From positions 1-64,000 of the forward strand of contig CAWDKL010000025.1 in the NCBI GenBank assembly GCA_963802745.1: a DNA stretch of 64,000 bases, given 5' to 3'. Below the pieces are notes generated by a model. It worked only from the letters and a program-made list of their open reading frames with translations, was not told where the DNA came from and made no database searches. Shown here piece after piece: positions 28,669 to 38,059 of this stretch. The DNA is from JAJPKK01 sp963802745 (lineage in GTDB: Bacteria > Pseudomonadota > Alphaproteobacteria > Rhizobiales > Xanthobacteraceae). The number at the start of each line of letters is the position of its first letter. The stretch's first letter is position 1. Position numbers and translations under genes: made by a program.

Positions 28669-29496
28669 ATGCAAACGAAATGCGTGAGAGGCGCACTGTT
28701 TGCGGGTGCCGCGGCCGTTCTCGCCACGGCACTCCATCTCGGTGCGATGCCCGCCGCGCGGGCGGCGGAAGCTTACCATGCGCCGCGGACCCCGGATGGC
28801 AAGGCGGACCTGAACGGTATCTGGCAGGCGCTCAACACGGCAAACTGGGACCTCCAGGAACATCCGGCGCGGACCGGTCTGGTGGTGGCGCTGGGCGCGG
28901 TCGGCGCCGAACCCGGCGGGCTTAGTGTCGTCGAGGGCGGTGTAATCCCGTATCTCCCGGAAGCGGCAGCAAAAAAGCAGGCGAATTTTGCCAACCGGCT
29001 GACCGACGATCCGGAAATCAAGTGCTATCTGCCCGGCGTCCCGCGGGCGACGTACATGCCCTATCCGTTCCAGATCGTTCAGACGTCGAAGGACATTTTG
29101 ATCGCCTACGAGTATGCGGGCGCCATGCGCACGATCGAGATGGCCAAGAAGCCGGCGAATCCTGCCGACAGCTGGATGGGGCACTCGGCCGGCCATTGGG
29201 AGGGAGATACGCTGGTCGTCAACGTGACGGGCCAGAACGATCAGACTTGGTTCGACAGGGCCGGCGATTTCCACAGCGACGCGCTGCACGTGGTCGAGCG
29301 CTATACGCCGATAAGCCCGGACGCTCTCATGTATGAAGCCACCATCGAAGACCCAAAAGTGTATTCGCGGCCTTGGAAGATCAGCATGCCGCTCTATCGC
29401 CGGTTGGAAAAGAACGCCCAGCTCTCGGAATTTCGGTGCGTGCCGTTCGTCGAAGAGCTGCTTTACGGGAAATTCCGTAAGCAGGCAGCGCCGTAG
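28669..29496 (+). CDS. Secreted protein of unknown function (GHWEGDTLVV family, paralog 1)
   Basis: 275 residues from the ATG at 28669. A signal peptide ends near residue 36 (MPAARAAEA). The mature part opens with DGKADLNGIWQ and contains the segment GHSAGHWEGDTLVVNVTG followed by DALHVVERYTPISPDALMYE. Similar blocks occur in the next gene, and a looser version at 52100-52942. Such proteins are frequent as hypothetical exported proteins in soil Proteobacteria and Acidobacteria; no activity is established that I can name. Two Cys residues (KCYLPG and FRCVPF) could form a disulphide. Confidence 0.7.
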   Translation: MQTKCVRGALFAGAAAVLATALHLGAMPAARAAEAYHAPRTPDGKADLNGIWQALNTANWDLQEHPARTGLVVALGAVGAEPGGLSVVEGGVIPYLPEAAAKKQANFANRLTDDPEIKCYLPGVPRATYMPYPFQIVQTSKDILIAYEYAGAMRTIEMAKKPANPADSWMGHSAGHWEGDTLVVNVTGQNDQTWFDRAGDFHSDALHVVERYTPISPDALMYEATIEDPKVYSRPWKISMPLYRRLEKNAQLSEFRCVPFVEELLYGKFRKQAAP

Positions 29497-29595
29497 GGTG
29501 TGCAAAATCGCCCTGCTCGGCGGCTAACATGGCACTGCATTTGCGGCGATTTTGCGCACGCGGTCGGCCTCTCACTTCGGTTACTCTCCGAAGTT

Positions 29596-29739
29596 GTAGG
29601 GTGGCAAAGGCGGCTGGTATGACTTTGAAAATGGATATCGATGTGAGTGCGCCGTGCCCACCGTGGTGCCGGTGGTGGGCACGGCGCGCTCCGCCGATGA
29701 TCTTTCAGCGGCCCAAGCAGGCGCCTTTGCCCACCCTAC
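29596..29739. repeat. Inverted-repeat element with internal hairpin (GTAGGGTGG...CCACCCTAC)
   Basis: Outer arms GTAGGGTGGCAAAGGCG (29596-29612) and CGCCTTTGCCCACCCTAC (29722-29739) are near-perfect complements. Inside sits a hairpin with 14-base perfect arms (GCGCCGTGCCCACC at 29649-29662, GGTGGGCACGGCGC at 29674-29687). It fills most of the gap between the two secreted paralogs. Confidence 0.7.
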
Positions 29740-29790
29740 GGAGCTACGACTTTTGCCCCTGTTACCCAAACACGTGAAAGGGAGGTTTCA

Positions 29791-30867
29791 GTGAAACGTC
29801 AACTTGCTACCTCAGTGGGAAGTCTTTCCGTTGTAATCGCAGCCGCGATGCTGGCGCCGGCATCCGCCGCCGAGCAGGGCGGGGCGGTGCCGCGGCTGGC
29901 GGATGGCCATCCGGACCTGCAGGGCGTGTGGGACTATCGCACCATAACGCCGATGCAGCGCCCGCTCGAACTGGGCAACAAGGCGTTTTTCGCCTCCGAT
30001 GAGGAAGCCGCGGCCTGGGAAGCGAGCGAGAACCGCCGGCAGGATCGCGATGCGGAGGACGAGGGGGGCGGGGAGGCCCCTCCACCGAGTGATGCCGCGT
30101 TCGGTCCGAAAGGTGCCGTGCCTCAAGGGTGGGCCGGCGCGGGCGGCGGCGTGGCCGGGCGAGCCGCCTACAACGAGTTCTGGTGGGACCGCGGCAACAA
30201 GATCGTCGGCACGAAGCGCACGTCGCTGATCGTCGATCCGCCCAATGGCCGCTATCCCGCCATGACGCCGGAAGGACAGAAGCGAGCCGACCGCATCGCG
30301 GCGGACCGCAACGACACCAACCTGGGCCATCCCCACGCCGACTCCTATGAAGACCGGCCGCTGGCGGAGCGCTGCATCCTCGGCTTCAATTCGGGACCGC
30401 CGATGACGCCGGGCGCCTACAACAACAATGTCGAGCTGTTCCAGACTCCCGGCTATGTCGCGATCGTCAACGAGATGATCCACGATACCCGGATCGTTCC
30501 GCTCGACGGCCGTCCGCATGGGAAAGTCCCGCTCTGGCGGGGCGATTCGCGGGGCCACTGGGAAGGCGACACGCTGGTGGTCGACACCATCAACTTCAAG
30601 CGCGAGACGAGTTTCCCGAACTCCGGCCCGAACATGCACCTGGTCGAGAAATTCACCCGCGTTGACGCCGACACGCTCATGTACGAATTCACCGTCGATG
30701 ATCCGACCGTGTGGACACGGCCGTTCACCGCCGTCGTTCCGATGAAGAAGAGCGACCAGCCCGTCTACGAATATGCCTGCCACGAAGGCAACTACGCCAT
30801 GTCCAGCATCCTCGCCGGAGCGCGCGCCGCCGACAAGGCCGCAGCAGAGGCCAAGGCGGCGAAGTGA
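29791..30867 (+). CDS. Secreted protein of unknown function (GHWEGDTLVV family, paralog 2)
   Basis: 358 residues from a GTG with GGGAGG 8 bases upstream. The signal peptide ends near residue 27 (APASAAEQ). The mature part begins LADGHPDLQGVWDYRTITPM, with an acidic Gly-rich loop (RRQDRDAEDEGGGEAPP). It shares RGHWEGDTLVVDTINFKRET and MHLVEKFTRVDADTLMYEFT with the preceding gene, so the two are tandem paralogs. The C-terminus is an Ala/Lys-rich tail. Confidence 0.72.
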   Translation: MKRQLATSVGSLSVVIAAAMLAPASAAEQGGAVPRLADGHPDLQGVWDYRTITPMQRPLELGNKAFFASDEEAAAWEASENRRQDRDAEDEGGGEAPPPSDAAFGPKGAVPQGWAGAGGGVAGRAAYNEFWWDRGNKIVGTKRTSLIVDPPNGRYPAMTPEGQKRADRIAADRNDTNLGHPHADSYEDRPLAERCILGFNSGPPMTPGAYNNNVELFQTPGYVAIVNEMIHDTRIVPLDGRPHGKVPLWRGDSRGHWEGDTLVVDTINFKRETSFPNSGPNMHLVEKFTRVDADTLMYEFTVDDPTVWTRPFTAVVPMKKSDQPVYEYACHEGNYAMSSILAGARAADKAAAEAKAAK

Positions 30868-31197
30868 GGGGAGGGGAGGGCGGCGGATTTCATCCGCTCC
30901 CATTGTGCCGGAAGCAACGTTGACGCCGGTCCACGCTGGCGCGACTTTCGACGATGGATCAGAAGCATGTTCGCTTGCGGACTCTCCGCGGGAGAACGGC
31001 TTTCGCCAAGCCGCTTGCGCAAATGCGAACGGGGCATCTGGCAACGCAGCAACTCGGAACACACGTTGCGCGATGAACGCGACTACGCAGGCTATGTCGA
31101 TATATTTACTTCAATCCGGTTAAACACGGACTGGTGGCGCCCGTGAGCGATTGGCCGTATTCATTATTCACCGAATGGTGCGACCGGTCTCTTCCTC

Positions 31198-32286
31198 ATG
31201 AGCAATGACGCCCTGAACGCAGTCTGCCCCTACTACACGATGTACCCGCTCGACTTCCCGCTGCGCGTGCTCAAGAAGCACGGCAAGCGCGGCGACTGGG
31301 CGATCGATCCGTTTTGCGGGCGTGGCACCACGAACTTCGCGGCTCGGTTGCTCCAAATGCCCTCCGTGGGGATCGATAGCAGCCCGGTAGCGGCAGCGCT
31401 TGCCAAGGCAAAGCTCGCTACTGCCGAACCCGGCCAAGTCGTAGCGAGCGTGCGCTCCATGCTGGATGCCGCGAAGGAACCGGTGTCGGTTCCCAGCGGC
31501 GAATTCTGGAAGCTCGCATATCATGAGAAAACCCTCGTCCGGCTCTGCCAACTCCGCGAGGCGCTGCTCACCGAGTGTTCGACGCCGACACTCGTACTGC
31601 TGCGTGCAATCATTCTCGGCGCGCTCCACGGCCCACGGCCGAAGGGGACGCCCTCGTACTTCTCGAATTAGTCGCCGAGGACGTTTGCGCCGAAGCCGAA
31701 CTACGCTGTGAGGTTCTGGACCCAACATGGCATGCGCCCCGAGGAGGTTGACGTACTGTCGATCATTCAGACGCGGGCGGAACGCTACCTCGCTGAGCCG
31801 CCGCCGGAGGTCGAGGGGATGGTACAGCTGGGAGACAGCCGAAAGGCAGATACGTTCATCCACATACCGAAGGCGCACATCGTCGTTACGTCGCCTCCCT
31901 ATTTCGGTATGCGCACCTATCTGCCAGACCAGTGGCTCCGGCTTTGGTTCCTCGGCGGCCCAGACCATGTCGATTACTGGCAGCCCGAGGGGCAGCTTGC
32001 GCACTCGGGCGCCGACCACTTTGCAGCCGAGATGGGTCACGTTTGGAAGAATGTGGCTTCACATACAACGAAAGGGGCGCGCCTCATCATCCGCTACGGC
32101 GGGATTTATGATCGCAACGCCGAGCCGATGGATGTGCTGAAGAAATCGTTGGTCGGCTCCGGCTGGAAGATGGTGGCAGCCAGGGCGGCGCCCGACTCCG
32201 ACGGCGGTCGCCGCCAAGTGCGGCAGTTCCAGGCAGAACCGAGGAAGGCCATCACCGAATATGACGTGTACTGCCATCATGCTTAA
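31198..32286 (+). pseudogene. DNA methyltransferase (N4/N6 type), interrupted by an in-frame amber codon
   Basis: The first part has the cofactor-binding motif DPFCGRGTTNFAARLLQMPS. The second part has the catalytic motif TSPPYFGMRTYLPDQW. Both parts are in the same frame, separated by a single TAG at 31669-31671 (SYFSN-stop-SPRTFAPKPNYAVRFW). A C-to-T change of a Gln codon (CAG to TAG) would explain it. The true N-terminus may begin further upstream: an alternative frame from GTG 31143 reads SDWPYSLFTEWCDRSLP and would need one more base shift to join. It ends 12 bases before the DUF262 gene, so the two were one transcript. Presumably the modification enzyme of a restriction-like cassette. 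Confidence 0.8.
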
Positions 32287-32298
32287 GGGGGCGCACCT

Positions 32299-33597
32299 GT
32301 GACAAAAGCAAACCCGAGGAGAGCGGCGGCTGCAAAGACGGAAAAGGCTAGGGCGAGCCATTTTTTCGATTTCGAGAAGGTCTCGTTTAGTGACGGCGTG
32401 AGCAAGCCCAAGGCGACGAACGAGGAACTGAACAGCCGTTATGTAAAAGGCGAGATTTGTATCGTTACCGAGCAGGCGCGGTACCCTCTCGCTGGCATCC
32501 TCGCGATGCTGGAGGAACAGATAGAGGGTGAAGACGGTAAGAAGGAACTTCGGTACAAACTCGATCCCGAATACCAGCGCCGCCACCGCTGGAGCATAGA
32601 CAGGAAATCGAGACTTATCGAGTTGTTCCTTATGAACGTGCCGGTGCCCCCGGTCTTCCTCTATGAGCGCGACCTGGCTCGCTTCGAGGTAATGGACGGA
32701 CGACAGCGCCTGACCGCGTTGAGCGAGTTTTACGCCGACAAATTCGCGCTCACCGGACTGCAATACTGGCCGGACCTCGACGGCCGTAAGTATTCGCAGC
32801 TTCCGGTAAAGATCAGAGACGGCATTAATCGCCGCTACATTTCATCGATAATCCTTCTCAAGGAGACCGCGGAGAGCGAGAAGCAGGCCGCGATGCTGAA
32901 GAAGATGGTGTTCGAGCGCCTCAACTCGGGCGGTGTGAAACTCGGGAGCCAGGAGACGCGCAACGCGGTCTACGACGGCCCGCTGAATTGGCTGTGTCTC
33001 GAACTCTCCGAAAACGAAAATTTTCGGCGCATGTGGGGCATCCCGATTAGTCCCGAGGCAGAAGAGAAGGACGCCGACGAAGAGGCGGACGAGGCCAGCG
33101 ACGAGGGGACCACCGCGGGCATCAGCATGTTCAAGAAGATGGAGGACGTGGAACTGGTGCTACGCTTTTTCGCCTATCGACACATCAGCGAGTTTAAGGC
33201 TGGGCTGAACAAGATCTCCGAGTTCTTGGACCGGTTCATCGTGGAAGGGAACAAGTTCCCGGACGCCGGCCTCGCGGAGTACCGCTCAATGTTCGAGGCG
33301 ACCGTCTCCTTTCTTTGGGAAGTACTGGAGAGCGAAGCGTTCACCGTGCTTGACTTCTCGAAGCGACGACCAACCAAGATCGTGTACGATCCGCTCATGT
33401 TCGTCGCAAACAGCTCCGACGTGGTGCCTCATCGGGCCAAGCTCGTTGTGAAGAAGGCCGTGCTACGGCAAGAGCTGATGGCGATGTACGAGAAGAACCA
33501 AGAGCTCTTTTCCGGGCGTCGCACAAACTTCAACGATACCCAGGACCGGAACCGTTGCGTGTGCGGGGCCTTCGCCAGCGCGATCGCTAAGATTTAA
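32299..33597 (+). CDS. DUF262 (GmrSD N-terminal-like, ParB/Srx fold) protein
   Basis: 432 residues, intact, starting with GTG. The DUF262 signature runs from LDPEYQRRHRWS (residues 88-99) to EVMDGRQRLTAL (130-141), where DGRQR corresponds to the DGQQR motif of GmrS-like nucleases. An acidic insert lies at about 255-273 (EEKDADEEADEASDEG). The C-terminal half has no DUF1524 HNH motif that I can see, so the effector activity may come from the neighbouring HEPN protein. It sits between a methyltransferase and the HEPN gene, which suggests one defence cassette (inference). Confidence 0.85.
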   Translation: MTKANPRRAAAAKTEKARASHFFDFEKVSFSDGVSKPKATNEELNSRYVKGEICIVTEQARYPLAGILAMLEEQIEGEDGKKELRYKLDPEYQRRHRWSIDRKSRLIELFLMNVPVPPVFLYERDLARFEVMDGRQRLTALSEFYADKFALTGLQYWPDLDGRKYSQLPVKIRDGINRRYISSIILLKETAESEKQAAMLKKMVFERLNSGGVKLGSQETRNAVYDGPLNWLCLELSENENFRRMWGIPISPEAEEKDADEEADEASDEGTTAGISMFKKMEDVELVLRFFAYRHISEFKAGLNKISEFLDRFIVEGNKFPDAGLAEYRSMFEATVSFLWEVLESEAFTVLDFSKRRPTKIVYDPLMFVANSSDVVPHRAKLVVKKAVLRQELMAMYEKNQELFSGRRTNFNDTQDRNRCVCGAFASAIAKI

Positions 33598-33624
33598 GAA
33601 GCGTGATCGCGACGGAGCCCACCT

Positions 33625-34687
33625 GTGCGTTCTACGCTTGACGAATTCAATAAGGAGTTGGAAGAACTGCGAGTCCTTCTGGAACTCGATCAACCCGGTC
33701 AACGATGCGCTCTCCCGACAACAGGACTTGCTCCTGCAGCGGTATCTGCTAGTCCGCCGCCAATTCGACGACGCGGCATTCGTTGTCGCTCTGCACGCCC
33801 CCTGCGAGAAGTTCATCAGGTCGTATCGTCGCGTATGCGCAATTTGAGTCGCACCGCCTTCACTACATGGATTTGCCGTCGAAGCTCCTGAAGAAACACC
33901 TCTTGCGGACGGCCGAGATGCTTTCGCGTGGGCGCATCGGAGAGGGCCGCTACGCCGGACTGACCGAACTCGAAGTGGTGAGGAACCTGTTCGAATGCCT
34001 AAACGGCGATAAGCCATACACGCTGAACAAGGCAGCGGTGGTCGCGCACGACGGGAACCTGCGCGTCGCCGAGATCGACAAGCTGTTCGCGGCATCGGCA
34101 TCGAACGTCAGCAGGCGGTTCGCCAGCGGAAATTTTCGACTGATACCAAGGGGTAAATGGGGGTGGCGGTTGTTCCTCAACACCCCGTCCTTGCGAACTC
34201 GTCGAGGAACGCATCAAGGATCTTGTCGAGCGCCGCAACCAAATCGCACACGGGGGCAATCCAACGGACTTACTCGGCGTGGACGCGATGTGCGATGCTG
34301 TTAACTTCATCCAAGCTTTTGCGCAGTCGATCTTCGCGATGGCTGTCGGCAGCTACCTTAAGGCTCATCATGCTGCTTTGGTCGGCCGCATCGAACTCGT
34401 GCAACGGGAAGGCGATGGACCGTTTAAGAACGGAACGGTCGTGATAGTCGAGAAGCCCGCACAGCGGCTCTTCGTTGGTCAGCCCGTGTTCGTATCCCTC
34501 GAACTCGACAGGCGCGCGATGGGGGCGCATCCAGAGCTTGCAGTTGGATGGCTCCGACGCGCAGTTCGTTTTGCCGGAGGCCAACGCTCCGCTGGGCATC
34601 GGCGTTAGGGTGGACTTCAAGTGTCCGGAAGGGGCGAATTTAATAGCCTTGGCGACAGACGATGACGTTGTATGGAGCCCGCTCTAG
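33625..34687 (+). pseudogene. HEPN-domain protein (MAE_28990-like RNase), multiply frameshifted
   Basis: Coding segments in successive frames: MRSTLDEFNKELEELRVLLE; NSINPVNDALSRQQDLLLQR and RQFDDAAFVVALHAPCEKF; LHYMDLPSKLLKKHLLRTAE through LNKAAVVAHDGNLRVAEIDK; then VERRNQIAHGGNPTDLLGVD and AMCDAVNFIQAFAQ; finally QFVLPEANAPLGIGVRVDFK to the stop at 34687. ERRNQIAHG is the HEPN R-x4-6-H nuclease motif. At least four shifts break it, so as written it cannot be made. The joined length, about 350 residues, and placement next to DUF262 and a methyltransferase fit a toxin or effector role in a defence cassette. Confidence 0.65.
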
Positions 34688-34805
34688 TCGGCGAATGCGC
34701 CGGCAGCATAAATTGCATGCCAATCAGCAGGTACCCCGCATGAGCGCAGCGGCTTGCGGGAAGGTCGTCCGGGTTGCGACCAAGAGATCACTCATCGAAC
34801 AAAAT

Positions 34806-35048
34806 ATGACGATAACGCTCGCCCTCACACCCGACCAGGAAACCTGGTTGCAGGCACATGTGGCAACCGGCAACTCCGCTTCGATCGAAGAAGCGGTGCA
34901 GCGGCTCATTGCCGAACGCATCGCCGAAGAACGTCAACGAAAGAAGGACAGGCGCGAGGTCCTTCGCGCCACTGACCTCAGCGAGGAGGATATCGCGGCG
35001 ATAGCGGCCTCATGGACCCGCGCCATGCCCACCTCGATGACGAGTTGA
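34806..35048 (+). CDS. ParD-like antitoxin
   Basis: 80 residues from MTITLALTPDQETWLQAHVA. The pattern ATGNSASIEEAVQRLIAERI matches the ParD ribbon-helix-helix group. There is no recognisable ParE toxin after it. Another frame at 35012-35059 reads MDPRHAHLDDELTNS, which resembles the C-terminal end of the Phd-type antitoxin at 53770-54045, so this locus may be a mosaic of decayed modules. Confidence 0.6.
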   Translation: MTITLALTPDQETWLQAHVATGNSASIEEAVQRLIAERIAEERQRKKDRREVLRATDLSEEDIAAIAASWTRAMPTSMTS

Positions 35049-35158
35049 CGAACTCGTAGCGTTCGTGGCCGCTGCCATCCGCCGAACCCGGCCTCGTCGT
35101 TTTCTATTCGGATCCGTGGGACATTGCCGCCGGACGTCCGCGCGGTTATGTTTATGGC

Positions 35159-35410
35159 ATGAGGCGAATTCTCAACGATATTGAGGCCGGCAAGGTGAGC
35201 GACGAACTGCGGCGTCGGGGCATTCCTTGGAGTCAGCGGTTGCGTGTTGTCATCGAAAGCATCGAGGCGGAGGGGCCGTCGCTGACGGCGGTGAATGACG
35301 CGGGAGGTGCATTCCGCTGGCTGGCCGACGAGCCCGATCTCTATGGCGATGCCGACTTGGTCGAGCGTTTCCGTTCGTGGCTAAGATACCTTTTGGTGCG
35401 ATTGTTCTGA
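35159..35410 (+). CDS. Putative antitoxin preceding a MazF/PemK-like toxin
   Basis: 83 residues (MRRILNDIEAGKVSDELRRR...). It overlaps the next gene by 34 bases and has the small acidic C-terminal part expected of a toxin-binding tail (WLADEPDLYGDADLVERFRS). No family motif is certain; function is inferred only from its position. The last ten residues may be out of frame. Confidence 0.5.
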   Translation: MRRILNDIEAGKVSDELRRRGIPWSQRLRVVIESIEAEGPSLTAVNDAGGAFRWLADEPDLYGDADLVERFRSWLRYLLVRLF

Positions 35411-35727
35411 CGGATTTTCCTTTCACCGACTTACCGCCATCAAGCGACGTCCTGCGCTGGTCATTTCTACCGACAACGATCGGCGAACCGACGTGGTCGT
35501 CGCATACATCACGTCGATACCGCGTCCGTGGTGATCCTGACGCGATGCGAATTGCGTTGACGCTTAGAACCGGGCTGAAGGTGCCGTCCGCAATGCGCTT
35601 CGATAAGATCGCCACGGTCGAGAAGCGCATCATCGCCGGGCGGATTGGCGACGCTGAAGCGATCTGGCTGACGCGCGCACAGGCGGTATTTTTTGGCGTA
35701 TTCGGGTTCGGCAAGCCAGCGCCGTAA
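35377..35727 (+). CDS. MazF/PemK-type endoribonuclease toxin, two compensating frameshifts
   Basis: GTG start with MAKIPFGAIVLTDFPFTDL, the usual PemK opening (IPxGxIVLxDFPFTD). From about 35431 to 35520 another frame gives the conserved core IKRRPALVISTDNDRRTDVV then VAYITSIPRP, containing the RPALV strand of the fold. The first frame then resumes as TGLKVPSAMRFDKIATVEKR, the usual family end. As written the middle 30 residues are scrambled, so the toxin is probably inactive unless the shifts are errors. Confidence 0.65.
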   Translation: MAKIPFGAIVLTDFPFTDLPPSSDVLRWSFLPTTIGEPTWSSHTSRRYRVRGDPDAMRIALTLRTGLKVPSAMRFDKIATVEKRIIAGRIGDAEAIWLTRAQAVFFGVFGFGKPAP

Positions 35728-36094
35728 TAGCGCTTCCTTCGTCTCCATCCCGCACGAACGGACCGCATTGCGGCGGCGGCCACGGCGTTTTCGGCTTTGC
35801 GGAATGCGGCCTTTATGACTGAGCAAGCGGCAGCGCGATCGCGGCAGCTTCGGATGTTGGGGACAGGACGGGCCAACTCGAAAAGCCGCTGACGGGTCCG
35901 TCCAGCGCGGTGACGCAAGAGAATTTTATTATCGAGCTGTGCCGATGCGGCGTCGTGTTATTTCGTCAAGCGATAACGAGACACCGGTATTCATCTTTTT
36001 TTTCTAAAGCGGTTGACGGCCTGTCGGCTTCGCACGGATATGTTCGCGACACTCCGCCGGTCACGGCCGCGGCAGCCGCACAGGAGGCACAAGG
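35728..36094. other. Intergenic stretch without a recognisable gene
   Basis: 367 bases between the toxin gene and the YeiH-type transporter. It contains an A/T-richer patch around 35920-36010 (TTTTATTATC, TCTTTTTTTTC) likely to include the transporter promoter, and GGAGGCACAAGG just before the ATG at 36095 as ribosome site. No RNA gene or repeat seen. Confidence 0.4.
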
Positions 36095-37573
36095 ATGTCG
36101 AGCACCGAAACCACATCATTGGGCGCCGTCGCCACCCCGGCCGCCTCGGCCTGGAACGAAGATTGGCTCGCCGTCGCGATCGGCCTGCTGGTGTTCGTGC
36201 TGTCGCTGGCGGGGCTCGCCGGTACCGATCTGCTCGGCTGGGTTGTCGCGACCTCGGTGTGGACCGCTCCCGGCACGGCGCTCGCGCCCATCGCCAAGGG
36301 CTATGCGGCGCTCGGCGGCGCCGGCGCGTTCGTGGTGACGTATTTGGCGCTGCTCGCCGTGCTCACCGCCGGTGCGGCGCTGCTGCGGGCCGACGTCGGG
36401 CGCTTCGCCGCGGCTTTCACGGCGGTGTTCTGGATCGCCTATGCCAGCTGGATCATCGGCAGCAACGCCCATATCGCCGCCGTCACGCCGGCGGACCTGC
36501 AGAAATTCGGGATCGGCTGGTCGCTCAAATTAACCAACGAAGGCGGCTTCGTGGTCGCGCTGATATCCGGCCTGGTCATCGCCAATGTCTTTCCAAAATT
36601 TGCCGAATGGCTCAACGAGGCGATCCGGCCCGAACTGTACGTCAAGATCGCCGTGGTGATTCTCGGCGGCTTCATCGCCGTCAATGCGGCGAGCCGGCTC
36701 AGTCTCGCGACCTCGCTGGTGCTGCGGGGCACCGCGGCCATCATCGAGGCCTACCTGATCTATTGGGCGGTGGTGTATTTCATCGCCCGCAAATGGTTCG
36801 GCTTCAACCGCGAATGGGCGGTGCCGCTGGCGTCCGGCATTTCGGTGTGCGGCGTTGCCGCTGCGATCGCGACGGGCGGCGCCATCCGGGCCCGGCCGGC
36901 GATTCCGATCCTGGTGTCCTCCCTGGTCGTCATCTTCGCCGTGGTCGAGGTGCTGCTGCTGCCGTTCCTGGCGCAAACCTTTCTCTGGCAGGAGCCGATG
37001 GTCGCCGGCGCGTGGATGGGCTTGGCGGTGAAGACCGACGGCGCGGCGGTGGCGGCCGGCGGCATCACCGAGGCGCTGATTCTCGCCAAGGCGGCGTCCG
37101 AAGGCATCCGCTATCAGCCGGGCTGGATTCTCGGCACCACCGCGACCGTAAAAGTGTTCATCGACATCTTCATCGGCGTGTGGGCATTCATCCTCGGCTA
37201 TATCTGGACCAACCACATCAACCCGACGAGCGACAAGGCGCGCGCGGGCGAAATCTGGCAGCGGTTTCCCAAATTCGTGCTCGGCTTCGTCATCACCTTC
37301 GCGGTCGGCCTGACCATCGCGCTTGCGGCCCCGGCCGACATCGTGGCCCGGCTGCCGGCCGCCAACGGCGAGGCCAATACGTTTCGGGTGATCTTCTTCA
37401 TCCTGACGTTCTTTTCGATCGGCGTGCTGTCGAACTTCCGCAAGCTCTGGCAGGACGGCTTCGCCAAGCTGGCCGCGGTCTATGTGCTCAGCCTGTTCGG
37501 CTTCGTCATCTGGGTTGGCCTGGCGATTTCGTGGCTGCTGTTCAGCGGCGTGAAGCCGCCGCTGGCCTCGTAG
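36095..37573 (+). CDS. YeiH-family putative sulfate exporter
   Basis: 492 residues with about twelve membrane helices. The C-terminal half shows the family pattern: EPMVAGAWMGLAVKTDGAAV, AGGITEALILAKAASEG, GTTATVKVFIDIFIGVWAFI and FFILTFFSIGVLSNFRKLWQ. Homologs (UPF0324) are usually about 340 residues; this belongs to the longer group with an extra N-terminal helical block. The transported ion is not established from sequence. A 51-residue membrane protein follows 147 bases downstream. Confidence 0.8.
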   Translation: MSSTETTSLGAVATPAASAWNEDWLAVAIGLLVFVLSLAGLAGTDLLGWVVATSVWTAPGTALAPIAKGYAALGGAGAFVVTYLALLAVLTAGAALLRADVGRFAAAFTAVFWIAYASWIIGSNAHIAAVTPADLQKFGIGWSLKLTNEGGFVVALISGLVIANVFPKFAEWLNEAIRPELYVKIAVVILGGFIAVNAASRLSLATSLVLRGTAAIIEAYLIYWAVVYFIARKWFGFNREWAVPLASGISVCGVAAAIATGGAIRARPAIPILVSSLVVIFAVVEVLLLPFLAQTFLWQEPMVAGAWMGLAVKTDGAAVAAGGITEALILAKAASEGIRYQPGWILGTTATVKVFIDIFIGVWAFILGYIWTNHINPTSDKARAGEIWQRFPKFVLGFVITFAVGLTIALAAPADIVARLPAANGEANTFRVIFFILTFFSIGVLSNFRKLWQDGFAKLAAVYVLSLFGFVIWVGLAISWLLFSGVKPPLAS

Positions 37574-37720
37574 GGCGGCCACAACGCCAGCGTGCTCACC
37601 ATACGCCGTTCTGCGTGGGCAAGGCGCCACGTTGGCCCCCTCGCCCCACCCGGCGTTCCGACCTTTTCGTTGCTGAGGCGCAGAGCTTAACCTGTGCCGG
37701 ACCCCAAACGCGAGGCCACC

Positions 37721-37876
37721 ATGTCGCAACCGAACCTTCGCCAAGAACTCGCCAAAGCCCCGTACGAGCCGTTGCTGCCGATCGAGAAGAAGCTGATCGG
37801 CTGGAGCCTCGGCCTCGGGATCGCGCTGCTGATCATTCTGATCATATTGGCGCGCCTGGCGCCGCTGTCGTCCTGA
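37721..37876 (+). CDS. Small single-pass membrane protein
   Basis: 51 residues from the ATG at 37721 (MSQPNLRQELAKAPYEPLLP), with one strong C-terminal helix (LIGWSLGLGIALLIILIILA). Located directly after the YeiH-type gene in the same direction; may be an accessory subunit, but this is inference from position only. Confidence 0.6.
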   Translation: MSQPNLRQELAKAPYEPLLPIEKKLIGWSLGLGIALLIILIILARLAPLSS

Positions 37877-37971
37877 TGTCGGCGATCGCGCAAGCGCGGA
37901 GGTTTACCCGCGCCATCGCGCAAAGCCGTTCCGCAGGACCACCGTTTGGTTAATCCGGGGATGCGCGTACA

Positions 37972-38006
37972 CCCTCTCCCCATCGTGAAGAACGATGGGG
38001 AGAGGG
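37972..38006. repeat. Hairpin repeat with TGAAGAA loop
   Basis: CCCTCTCCCCATCG, loop TGAAGAA, CGATGGGGAGAGGG. Flanked by CCGGGGATGCGCG and a matching GCGCATCCCGGG, so the palindrome extends outward to about 37955-38022. Same unit as 28435-28469; a shortened copy lies at 43817-43843. It sits between two convergent genes, where it may also serve as a transcription terminator. Confidence 0.8.
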
Positions 38007-38059
38007 CGCGGGCGCATCCCGGGTTTAGTGAACGGTATCGGTTCTACATCGGGCCGATC

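Noticed and set aside
36013..37953. 646-codon plus-strand frame over the YeiH-type gene
   Set aside because: Different frame of a clear membrane protein gene, very Arg/Gly-rich.
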